DNA from: Gammaproteobacteria bacterium
GTDB taxonomy: Bacteria > Pseudomonadota > Gammaproteobacteria > PS1 > Pseudothioglobaceae
Length of the DNA: 5,393 nucleotides
Direction: 5' to 3'
NCBI GenBank assembly: GCA_029941485.1
Contig: JAPYOZ010000054.1
Coordinates: forward strand, 1 to 5,393
Shown: positions 1 through 4,223 of the stretch, piece by piece
Layout of the letters: every line of letters starts with the position of its first letter
Numbering within the stretch: position 1 is the stretch's first letter
The notes under the pieces: generated by a model
Database searches by the model: none
What the model saw: only the letters and a program-made list of their open reading frames with translations
Told to the model about the DNA's origin: nothing
Made by a program: the position numbers and the translations under genes

Positions 1-7
1 TCGCATC

Positions 8-33
8 GCTTAGTAGCCGAAAGGCCACTAAGC
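8..33 (+). other. GAAA-loop hairpin at left edge
   Basis: The sequence folds into an 11-position stem with one A/C mismatch closed by a GAAA (GNRA) tetraloop at 19-22. It has no T-run of its own and is followed 9 bases later by a second GAAA-loop hairpin that is a terminator. It is either the 3' end structure of an RNA, or part of the end of a coding gene that starts outside the window: one frame stops with TAG at 11-13 and another with TAA at 42-44, and I cannot choose between them. Confidence 0.5.
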
Positions 34-42
34 AAGCAAGCT

Positions 43-70
43 AAAAACCACCCGAAAGGGTGGTTTTTTT
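43..70 (+). terminator. Intrinsic terminator of the gene left of the window
   Basis: A perfect stem of up to 11 pairs, with ACCACCC pairing GGGTGGT, is closed by a GAAA tetraloop at 54-57 and runs into seven Ts at 64-70. This is a textbook Rho-independent terminator. It ends transcription entering from the left and isolates the first repeat-protein gene from its upstream neighbour. The A-rich 5' flank lets it work weakly on the other strand too. Confidence 0.9.
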
Positions 71-109
71 ATGGGCGATAATCAATATATTATTTTTTTC
101 TAATATTTA

Positions 110-138
110 TTAATACCCTTGTTTTTAATTAGTATAAT
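110..138 (+). promoter_or_regulatory. Sigma70-type promoter for first globule-like gene
   Basis: A perfect -10 box TATAAT at 133-138 lies 17 bases after TTAATA at 110-115, which matches the -35 consensus at 4 of 6 positions. Transcription would start near 145, giving a leader of about 65 bases before the ATG at 211. A TTGACA at 152-157 has no matching -10 at the right distance. Confidence 0.55.
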
Positions 139-210
139 TCGCACTTGAATATTGACATTTTGTTGATATTCTTTCCTCTTTTTTTTAATTAAATTTACAT
201 GGAGAACTAT

Positions 211-762
211 ATGAAAACATTAGTAAAAACATTAGCAATTGCTTCAGTGGTAGTTGCAACATCTGCTTCAGCAGGTTGGGGTGGTAATAACTGGGGTGGT
301 AACAACAACATGGGTCCAATGGACGGCATGACTAACTGGGGTCCTTTCTCAGGTGGTAATAATTGGGGTCCTTTCAACGGTGGTTCTAATGCGGGTCCTT
401 TCTCAGGTGGCCAAAACATGGGTCCATTCATGGGTGGTTCTAACGCGGGTCCTTTCAATGGCGCTCAAAACTGGGGTCCATTTAAGGGTGGCAACAACTG
501 GTTAAACGACACTGACTTTGGTCTTAAGTTCAACACTAAGAATTCTACTGACACTAAATCTTCTGGTTCTGCTGACGGTTCTGCTTCTGGTAGAGGCGAT
601 GCTAATGCTTCTGGTAAGGCTGATGCTTTTGCTAAAGGCCAAGCTGATGGTTACGCTAAAGGTCAAGCGGATGCTTACGCTAAAGGTTATGCAGATGCTA
701 AATCTACAGGTACTGCAAACAGCAACTACAATCGTAACGTTGCTCCAGCCGCTGCAAAATAA
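211..762 (+). CDS. Exported repeat protein, sulfur globule protein-like (paralogue 1)
   Basis: The product is 183 residues, probably a structural protein of the envelope around periplasmic sulfur globules. I start it at 211, not at the ATG at 199, because GGAG at 201-204 is well spaced for the second ATG and a clean signal peptide then begins at residue 1: basic start, hydrophobic core, cleavage after A-S-A at residue 21. The mature part has seven 9-residue units (29-91) of the type GGNNWGPFN, a shared core block with N99-D-T-D-F-G-L-K-F107, then six 8-residue units (119-166) of the type GQADAYAK, and ends Ala-rich. There is no cysteine. Known globule proteins are likewise Sec-exported, Gly/Asn/aromatic-rich and repetitive; that is family knowledge, and the assignment itself is inference from composition and architecture. 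A self-assembling surface or matrix protein is the main alternative. It is flanked by terminators, so it forms a single-gene unit. Confidence 0.65.
   Translation: MKTLVKTLAIASVVVATSASAGWGGNNWGGNNNMGPMDGMTNWGPFSGGNNWGPFNGGSNAGPFSGGQNMGPFMGGSNAGPFNGAQNWGPFKGGNNWLNDTDFGLKFNTKNSTDTKSSGSADGSASGRGDANASGKADAFAKGQADGYAKGQADAYAKGYADAKSTGTANSNYNRNVAPAAAK
295..483 (+). repeat. Seven 27-bp coding repeats (9-residue N-W-G-P-F units)
   Basis: Seven consecutive in-frame 27-base units encode residues 29-91 of the first exported protein. The pattern is x-G-G-x-N-[WAM]-G-P-[FM]. The N, G and P positions are nearly invariant, while the aromatic position alternates between Trp, Ala and Met. The nucleotide repeats have drifted at third positions, so this is an old array under protein selection and not a recent slippage expansion. 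The period stops exactly where the conserved NDT[DE]FGL block begins. Confidence 0.85.
565..708 (+). repeat. Six 24-bp coding repeats (G-x-A-D-x-Y-A-K octads)
   Basis: Six in-frame 24-base units encode residues 119-166. The last four follow G-[KQY]-A-D-[AG]-[FY]-A-K closely; the first two are degenerate and Ser-rich. Each unit carries a regularly spaced Asp, an aromatic residue and a Lys, giving an evenly charged, low-complexity domain. The second paralogue has no matching array. Confidence 0.8.
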
Positions 763-786
763 TTAATTTTTACAATTAATTAAACG

Positions 787-815
787 AAAGAGGTGCGAGA
801 GCACCTCTTTTTTTT
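787..815 (+). terminator. Intrinsic terminator after first globule-like gene
   Basis: AAAGAGGTGC pairs with GCACCTCTTT around a GAGA tetraloop at 797-800, followed by a run of Ts to 815. It starts 24 bases after the stop codon and separates this gene from its paralogue, so the two are transcribed independently. Confidence 0.92.
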
Positions 816-857
816 GTTTCTACATGAATACATTATAAAACATTAATATAAATAGTG

Positions 858-868
858 TATAATATAAT
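858..868 (+). promoter_or_regulatory. Overlapping -10 boxes for second globule-like gene
   Basis: Two overlapping perfect TATAAT boxes sit at 858-863 and 863-868. No good -35 lies 16-18 bases upstream (ATAAAA or ACATTA at those places), so if used the promoter may need an activator. The leader would be about 30-35 bases. GGGGAG at 892-897 is the ribosome binding site. Confidence 0.4.
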
Positions 869-905
869 CAACATAACGTTTTTTATACATCGGGGAGATG
901 TAAAA

Positions 906-1508
906 ATGCAAACAATGACAAAAATTCTATTCAGTTCAGTTTTATTATTATCCAGCGTGGCAAGTGCGAGTTTGTGGATGCCTTGGGAGGACAATGGCAA
1001 TAATAACGGCAACAACAATGTAATCGAATCGTGGATGCCTTGGAATTCTGATTCCAATTCAAATTTCAGTCCAATGAATAGTGGCAACAACTGGGGCCCT
1101 TTTAATTCTGGTTCTAATTTTGGCCCAATGGACAGCATGACTAATTGGGGTCCATTTAACTCCGATTCTAATTTTGGCCCAATGGATGGCATGACCGACT
1201 GGGGCCCGATGGAAACAGCCAATAATTTTATGAATGATACTGAGTTTGGTTTGACCTTTAAAACAAAAAACAAAACAGACTCTAAAGGTTACGCTAGAGC
1301 AGACTCCAAATACAGTGGCGAGTTACAAAATCGCATATCTGGTAAGGGCGATTGGTACGGTGATGCCCAAGCAGATAATTACTACAAGGGCCAAATTAAT
1401 AACTATGGTCAAGTAAGAGGAGAAGGCCGTTATTACGGTTATGGTCGACAAGGTCACTTAGGTTACGTGCCTACTCAAGGTAACGATTTCCCTGCACCTG
1501 GCTATTAA
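906..1508 (+). CDS. Exported repeat protein, sulfur globule protein-like (paralogue 2)
   Basis: The product is 200 residues. The start at 906 is chosen over an upstream GTG at 855 because GGGGAG at 892-897 lies 8 bases before it and a signal peptide then follows at once, ending in V-A-S-A at residue 21. The mature N-terminus has two W-M-P-W motifs (24-27, 43-46) and an Asn run, then six 9-residue units (49-102) alternating NFGPM and NWGPF types. Residues 106-125 share with paralogue 1 the order N-N-x-x-N-D-T-[DE]-F-G-L-x-F-x-T-K-N-x-T-D. The C-terminal third is rich in Tyr, Gly and Arg and lacks the octads of the first protein. There is no cysteine. The role is inferred as a second globule-envelope or matrix component, plausibly co-assembling with the first through the shared core. 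No terminator is visible after the stop, so read-through into the tRNA gene is possible. Confidence 0.62.
   Translation: MQTMTKILFSSVLLLSSVASASLWMPWEDNGNNNGNNNVIESWMPWNSDSNSNFSPMNSGNNWGPFNSGSNFGPMDSMTNWGPFNSDSNFGPMDGMTDWGPMETANNFMNDTEFGLTFKTKNKTDSKGYARADSKYSGELQNRISGKGDWYGDAQADNYYKGQINNYGQVRGEGRYYGYGRQGHLGYVPTQGNDFPAPGY
1050..1211 (+). repeat. Six 27-bp coding repeats in paralogue 2
   Basis: Six in-frame 27-base units encode residues 49-102. They alternate between a Phe-type unit ending N-F-x-P-M and a Trp-type unit ending N-W-G-P-F, giving a higher-order 18-residue period over the middle of the array. Unit length and the N-x-G-P core match the array of paralogue 1, which supports a duplicated ancestor. 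Confidence 0.82.
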
Positions 1509-1540
1509 TTAAAAGAATCATTAAATAACTGATTTTTAGA

Positions 1541-1569
1541 TTGACTCAAATCTAGGATATCATTATAAT
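1541..1569 (+). promoter_or_regulatory. Strong sigma70-type promoter of tRNA-Asn
   Basis: TTGACT at 1541-1546 (5 of 6) is separated by exactly 17 bases from a perfect TATAAT at 1564-1569, followed by a GC-rich TGCGC near the expected start at about 1576. This puts the 5' end of the transcript only a few bases before the mature tRNA. An inverted repeat, TAGATT at 1537-1542 and AATCTA at 1549-1554, overlaps the -35 box. Confidence 0.85.
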
Positions 1570-1580
1570 TTGCGCTTTAT

Positions 1581-1656
1581 TCCTCGATAGCTCAGTTGGT
1601 AGAGCAACGGACTGTTAATCCGTTTGTCGGTGGTTCGAGCCCACCTCGAGGAGCCA
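1581..1656 (+). tRNA. tRNA-Asn (anticodon GUU)
   Basis: This is a 76-base cloverleaf with CCA encoded. The acceptor arm TCCTCGA pairs with TCGAGGA, the discriminator is G, the D arm contains AGTTGGTAGA, the anticodon GTT is at 1614-1616 in a CTGTTAATC loop context, and the T arm contains GGTTCGAGCC. It closely matches the enterobacterial tRNA-Asn. The GUU anticodon reads both AAU and AAC codons. It sits directly downstream of two genes whose products are about 13 percent Asn. Confidence 0.97.
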
Positions 1657-1663
1657 TATACTT

Positions 1664-1694
1664 AAAGACCTACATTGATTGTAGGTCTTTTTTT
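1664..1694 (+). terminator. Intrinsic terminator after tRNA-Asn
   Basis: AAAGACCTACA pairs perfectly with TGTAGGTCTTT (11 pairs) around a five-base loop at 1675-1679, with a T-run continuing to 1694. It begins 7 bases after the CCA end. It would also end any read-through from the second repeat-protein gene. Confidence 0.92.
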
Positions 1695-1712
1695 CGTCTG
1701 ATTGTAAAAGTT

Positions 1713-1732
1713 TGGGTACACGCTGGGTACAC
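1713..1732. repeat. Two TGGGTACAC direct repeats downstream of tRNA-Asn
   Basis: The 9-mer TGGGTACAC occurs at 1713-1721 and again at 1724-1732, an 11-base period that puts both copies on the same face of the helix. That is the layout of a protein binding site. Placement just past a tRNA gene is compatible with arm-type sites of a lost integrative element, but no integrase gene and no repeat of the tRNA 3' end is visible here. The rest of 1695-1871 holds no gene I can support. Confidence 0.6.
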
Positions 1733-1805
1733 AGTCGGACAGGGTGTTAGATAGTTGTTGTTATTTATTGACTTTAATACTAAGCCAGTTAACAACAGCA
1801 ATACT

Positions 1806-1835
1806 CCCCCCCCAACTGTTATTTTTGTATATAAT
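1806..1835 (+). promoter_or_regulatory. Putative mreB promoter with a C8 tract at the -35 position
   Basis: A perfect TATAAT at 1830-1835 lies about 50 bases before the mreB start. The place where a -35 box should be is occupied by eight consecutive Cs (1806-1813), so there is no canonical -35. The promoter may be activator-dependent, or mreB may be transcribed from elsewhere. The homopolymer is striking in this AT-rich context. Confidence 0.35.
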
Positions 1836-1885
1836 CAAAAACTTGTAATATTTAATTGCATTGATAAATCTGGGGAGAATTTATT

Positions 1886-2926
1886 ATGTTTAATCTTAAT
1901 GTATTTAGTACGCCACGCCTTTCTATTGATCTTGGTACGGTTAATACACTTATCTATTTAAATAATGAGCTGGTTTTAGACGAGCCATCGGTAGTAGCGA
2001 TTCGTGATGATAAAGGTTCATTAGAAAAAACCGTTATTGCTGTAGGCAAAGAAGCTAAAAAAATGTTGGGTAGAACACCAGGCTCTATTGAGGCTATCCG
2101 CCCAATGAGGGACGGTGTAATTGCTGACTTCTCCGTTACTAAGAAGATGTTGCAACACTTTATTCGTCAAGTGTTAAATTATGGATTTTTCTCACCAAGT
2201 CCTTGTGTGTTGGTTTGTGTTCCTTGCGGTGCTACTCAAGTTGAGCGTCGTGCTATCAAAGAGAGCGCTGTTGAAGCAGGGGCAAAAAGTGTATTTTTAA
2301 TCGATGAACCAATAGCGGCAGCACTGGGTTCTGGAATGGATATTAGTGAATCTTTGGGGCACATGGTGATTGATATTGGCGGAGGCACGGCTGAGATTGC
2401 CATTATGTCTCTTAATGGCGTTGTTTATTCGGATTCTTTACGCGTTGGTGGCGATGCGTTTAATGACAGCATAGTCAAGTATGTTCGTGCTCAGCACAAA
2501 ATTATTATTGGTGAAACCACTGCTGAAAAAATTAAAGAAGAAGTTGGGTCGGCTTTTGCATCAAATGCCGTTAAAAGGAAAACCTATACTGGCCGTGATG
2601 TATCTTCAGGGTTGCCTACTAAATTTGTAATGACTAATAGTCAAGTTTTAGAAGCATTGAAGGACCCTTTAGCTGCAATCATTGGTGCGATTAGAGCGGC
2701 TTTAGAACAAACTCCACCAGAGTTGTCCTCTGATATTGCAGAAAATGGAGTAACACTCACAGGTGGTGGTGCGCTCTTAGAAGGACTGGATAAGTTAATT
2801 AAGAAAAAAACTAATCTTGAAGTGCACATTGCTGAAGACCCATTAACTTGCGTGGTTCGTGGTGGTTCCATTGCTCTGGAGTTAATCGATAAGCACAACA
2901 TGAGCTTTTTATCGGCTGAAGAATAG
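1886..2926 (+). CDS. mreB: Rod shape-determining protein MreB (actin-like)
   Basis: This is the bacterial actin homologue that polymerises on the inner membrane and directs lateral wall synthesis. Its 346 residues match the usual length (347 in E. coli) and the sequence is colinear throughout. Phosphate-1 motif S13-I-D-L-G-T-V-N-T21; interdomain segment V112-P-C-G-A-T-Q-V-E-R-R122; the catalytic Glu is E141 in L-I-D-E-P; phosphate-2 motif D163-I-G-G-G-T168; adenosine motif T292-G-G-G-A296. GGGGAG at 1872-1877, 8 bases before the ATG, fixes the start. The N-terminus is short and hydrophobic, without the basic residues of the E. coli amphipathic helix, so membrane contact may rely more on the H-K-I-I-I loop near residue 205. 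Downstream, mreC and mreD are missing; an 18-base gap leads to a small Sel1 protein gene, probably co-transcribed. Confidence 0.97.
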   Translation: MFNLNVFSTPRLSIDLGTVNTLIYLNNELVLDEPSVVAIRDDKGSLEKTVIAVGKEAKKMLGRTPGSIEAIRPMRDGVIADFSVTKKMLQHFIRQVLNYGFFSPSPCVLVCVPCGATQVERRAIKESAVEAGAKSVFLIDEPIAAALGSGMDISESLGHMVIDIGGGTAEIAIMSLNGVVYSDSLRVGGDAFNDSIVKYVRAQHKIIIGETTAEKIKEEVGSAFASNAVKRKTYTGRDVSSGLPTKFVMTNSQVLEALKDPLAAIIGAIRAALEQTPPELSSDIAENGVTLTGGGALLEGLDKLIKKKTNLEVHIAEDPLTCVVRGGSIALELIDKHNMSFLSAEE

Positions 2927-2944
2927 GCAGGGAAAGTCAGCGCT

Positions 2945-3250
2945 ATGAGCTTAAAACAACTAAGTATTTTAAGTTTTTTGTTTTTTTCCGCAGTGGCTTC
3001 ACAGGCAAATAATCATGTCAATGATCAGAATTTAAGTATCGATAGCCTAGAAAATTTAGCTGGGCAAGGTGATATATCTGCACAGTATGAACTGGGTATT
3101 ATGTATGTAGAAGGGAACGACGTTGCCAAAGATATGTCAAAAGCCAAATACTACCTAGATAAGGTCATTAACAACAGCAACAGAAGTAATTTTTCCTTTG
3201 TTGATGTGGCTAAGATCTACTGGGAAATGTTTGAACTTTGGAAATATTAA
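2945..3250 (+). CDS. Small secreted protein with one Sel1 repeat
   Basis: The product is 101 residues. Residues 1-21 form a likely Sec signal peptide ending in S-Q-A. Residues 39-74 form one good Sel1 (TPR-like) repeat with its landmarks: A-x-Q-G-D, A-Q-Y-x-L-G-x-M-Y, an E-G-N turn, K-D, then K-A-x-Y-Y. The last 20 residues could be the first helix of a second repeat, cut short after W-K-Y. Sel1 proteins usually carry several repeats and act as protein-protein scaffolds, so this is a minimal or eroded member; no continuation is visible in other frames downstream. It follows mreB by 18 bases with only a weak AGGGAAAG as ribosome site, suggesting an operon. A role beside MreB in the periplasm is conjecture. 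Confidence 0.75.
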   Translation: MSLKQLSILSFLFFSAVASQANNHVNDQNLSIDSLENLAGQGDISAQYELGIMYVEGNDVAKDMSKAKYYLDKVINNSNRSNFSFVDVAKIYWEMFELWKY

Positions 3251-3266
3251 GTTTGAGTATCGCCGT

Positions 3267-3288
3267 ATGGTGCGCAACTTATCACCAT
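3267..3288. terminator. Weak hairpin between convergent genes
   Basis: ATGGTG at 3267-3272 pairs with CACCAT at 3283-3288 around a 10-base loop. It lies between the ends of the Sel1 gene (+) and the 28-residue gene (-). There is no adjoining T-run; the nearest is at about 3306-3312 on the + strand, too far for a classic terminator. It is the only candidate here for ending either transcript. Confidence 0.25.
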
Positions 3289-3310
3289 TTACTATCGCGT
3301 TAATTATTTT

Positions 3311-3397
3311 TTAATGCTTTCCAGTTTTTTCTAAATAAACTAAAAATGAAATAGTTAGCGAAAAAACCAGAAGTATTGCAACTTCTTGTCCTGTCAT
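3311..3397 (-). CDS. 28-residue single-span membrane miniprotein
   Basis: This short reading frame starts ATG at 3397 and ends TAA at 3311. An AGGAAG ribosome site about 8 bases before the ATG supports it. The peptide has a short polar start M-T-G-Q-E, about 17 hydrophobic residues (V6 to Y22), then a charged tail L-E-K-T-G-K-H, which is the layout of a small one-pass inner-membrane protein. Such peptides often are small subunits or regulators of larger membrane complexes (CydX and CcoQ are known examples of the size class), but I recognise no family. A promoter candidate lies 90 bases upstream on the same strand, just after the lipoprotein gene, so it may be its own unit or share the bactofilin transcript. 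Confidence 0.5.
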   Translation of the reverse strand: MTGQEVAILLVFSLTISFLVYLEKTGKH

Positions 3398-3486
3398 TTT
3401 CTTTCTTCCTTTTTTTAACAAATCACGTACTTAACCACGTAAGACATAAGACTGCAACATTAGAGAGGTCAATGCTTACGGTTTTT

Positions 3487-3515
3487 AGACTACGCCTTAA
3501 TTAAAGATTTGTCAA
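3487..3515 (-). promoter_or_regulatory. Promoter candidate for the 28-residue gene
   Basis: Read on the - strand, a perfect -35 TTGACA (3515-3510) is followed after exactly 17 bases by TAGTCT (3492-3487), which matches the -10 consensus at only 3 of 6. Start would be near 3480, giving a leader of about 83 bases. That leader can form a hairpin with CGTAAG at its very start pairing CTTACG (positions 3480-3475 and 3443-3438), and CATT pairing AATG inside. Confidence 0.4.
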
Positions 3516-3520
3516 ATGGA

Positions 3521-3655
3521 TTATTTTGAACTGTGTGGTGCAATATCGGTTTCAATCACTTTTTCAGCCTTTACAACTTCTTCCGCCACATGCCAACAAG
3601 CACTTAAAAACAGAGTAGTAGACAAGACAAATGCTAATTTAATGATTTTATTCAT
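3521..3655 (-). CDS. Small 44-residue lipoprotein, coupled to bactofilin
   Basis: The frame starts ATG at 3655 and stops TAA at 3521. Residues 1-20 form a lipoprotein signal: basic M-N-K-I-I-K, a hydrophobic stretch, and the lipobox L17-S-A-C20, so mature protein would begin at a lipid-modified Cys20. Only about 24 residues follow, with an acidic/basic stretch (E25-E, K29, E31-K, E35) likely helical, and no Asp right after Cys, so outer-membrane sorting is expected under the usual +2 rule. The ATG overlaps the bactofilin stop as ATGA, a classic translational coupling arrangement. Size recalls entericidin-like small lipoproteins, but the conserved Gly/Asp pattern of that family is not evident, so I leave the family open. 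A link between bactofilin polymers and the outer membrane is a reasonable but untested idea. Confidence 0.75.
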   Translation of the reverse strand: MNKIIKLAFVLSTTLFLSACWHVAEEVVKAEKVIETDIAPHSSK

Positions 3656-4146
3656 AATGTATTTTTTGATTTATTAATTTTATCTTCTTGTGTTTCTATT
3701 ATTTTTTTATTCTCTATCTTTGATTTTTTAATATCGATTACAGGCTTGTTAGTCATTGAGATCTTGCCTTCAAAGTAAGAGCCATCTTCTAAAACGATAG
3801 AAGGTGCAATCATGTCGCCAATTACAGAGCCTCCATTTGGAATTACAATTCTTTCGCCGGCTTCAATGCTGCCAGTTACTTTGCCGTATATCTTAATGAA
3901 TTTAGCAAAAATACTGGCATTAACAACTGCCGTGTCTTCAATTCTAACCGAGTTATCTTTAAGTGTGATAGTGCCATCAATTTTGCCAAATATATCCATG
4001 TCGTTACAACCAGTAACTTCACCACTGACGATGCATTCTTCAGAAATTGTGGTGTTGTTGGCTTTAGTGTGGTGAATTGCTCTTGATGGAATTGAATCTT
4101 CTTTTCTATTGTTTTTTTCTTCAGTATCTTTATCGTTATTAAACAT
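3652..4146 (-). CDS. Bactofilin (polymer-forming cytoskeletal protein)
   Basis: The product is 164 residues and assembles into nucleotide-free filaments that scaffold cell-shape or envelope enzymes. The start at 4146 is preferred over a TTG 12 bases upstream, because GGGGAG (4156-4151 on the - strand) falls inside that longer frame as the ribosome site. Residues 1-30 are polar and unstructured, as usual. Residues 32-132 are the beta-helix bactofilin domain: T-T-I, I-V-S-G-E-V, D-I-F-G-K-I-D-G-T-I, a run of short beta strands with I-Y-G-K-V-T-G-S-I, G-S-V-I-G-D-M-I-A-P, and the closing D-G-S-Y-F-E-G-K-I-S-M. The C-terminal 30 residues are Lys/Glu/Asn-rich and disordered. The stop overlaps the next gene's start (ATGA). 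It is divergent from lptB with 77 bases between them. Confidence 0.93.
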   Translation of the reverse strand: MFNNDKDTEEKNNRKEDSIPSRAIHHTKANNTTISEECIVSGEVTGCNDMDIFGKIDGTITLKDNSVRIEDTAVVNASIFAKFIKIYGKVTGSIEAGERIVIPNGGSVIGDMIAPSIVLEDGSYFEGKISMTNKPVIDIKKSKIENKKIIETQEDKINKSKNTL

Positions 4147-4180
4147 AAATCTCCCCAAATCTATTAAGTTAAAATCTGAT

Positions 4181-4195
4181 TTGATTATATATCAA
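4181..4195. promoter_or_regulatory. Divergent promoter region with AT-rich inverted repeat
   Basis: In the 77-base gap between the bactofilin and lptB starts, TTGAT and ATCAA form an inverted repeat around TATAT. A perfect - strand TATAAT lies inside it (4189-4184), about 38 bases before the bactofilin start, but with no recognisable -35 (CCTTAT at 17 bases). No convincing lptB promoter is visible. The palindrome could be an operator for both genes or just AT-rich chance. Confidence 0.3.
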
Positions 4196-4223
4196 TAATT
4201 AATCTAATAAGGGGTTATTTATC

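Noticed and set aside
152..157. TTGACA as a -35 box for the first repeat gene
   Set aside because: The bases 16-18 further on (around 175-181) do not resemble a -10 box.
207..458. Open - strand frame rich in Gly-Pro-Leu opposite the first repeat array
   Set aside because: It is the reverse-strand shadow of the 27-base repeats; no ribosome site, and the periodicity is explained by the + strand protein.
518..766. Leu-rich + strand frame overlapping the first repeat gene
   Set aside because: Frame-shifted reading of the octad repeats; no start signal and extreme composition.
833..1273. 146-residue - strand frame opposite the second repeat gene
   Set aside because: Shadow of the 27-base repeats; it crosses the promoter region and has no ribosome site.
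1695..1885. Prophage or integrase remnant next to tRNA-Asn
   Set aside because: Only the short direct repeats are present; no integrase frame and no second copy of the tRNA 3' end.
1755..1961. 68-residue + strand frame entering mreB
   Set aside because: It runs through the C8 tract, the -10 box and the mreB ribosome site, and overlaps the well-supported mreB start out of frame.
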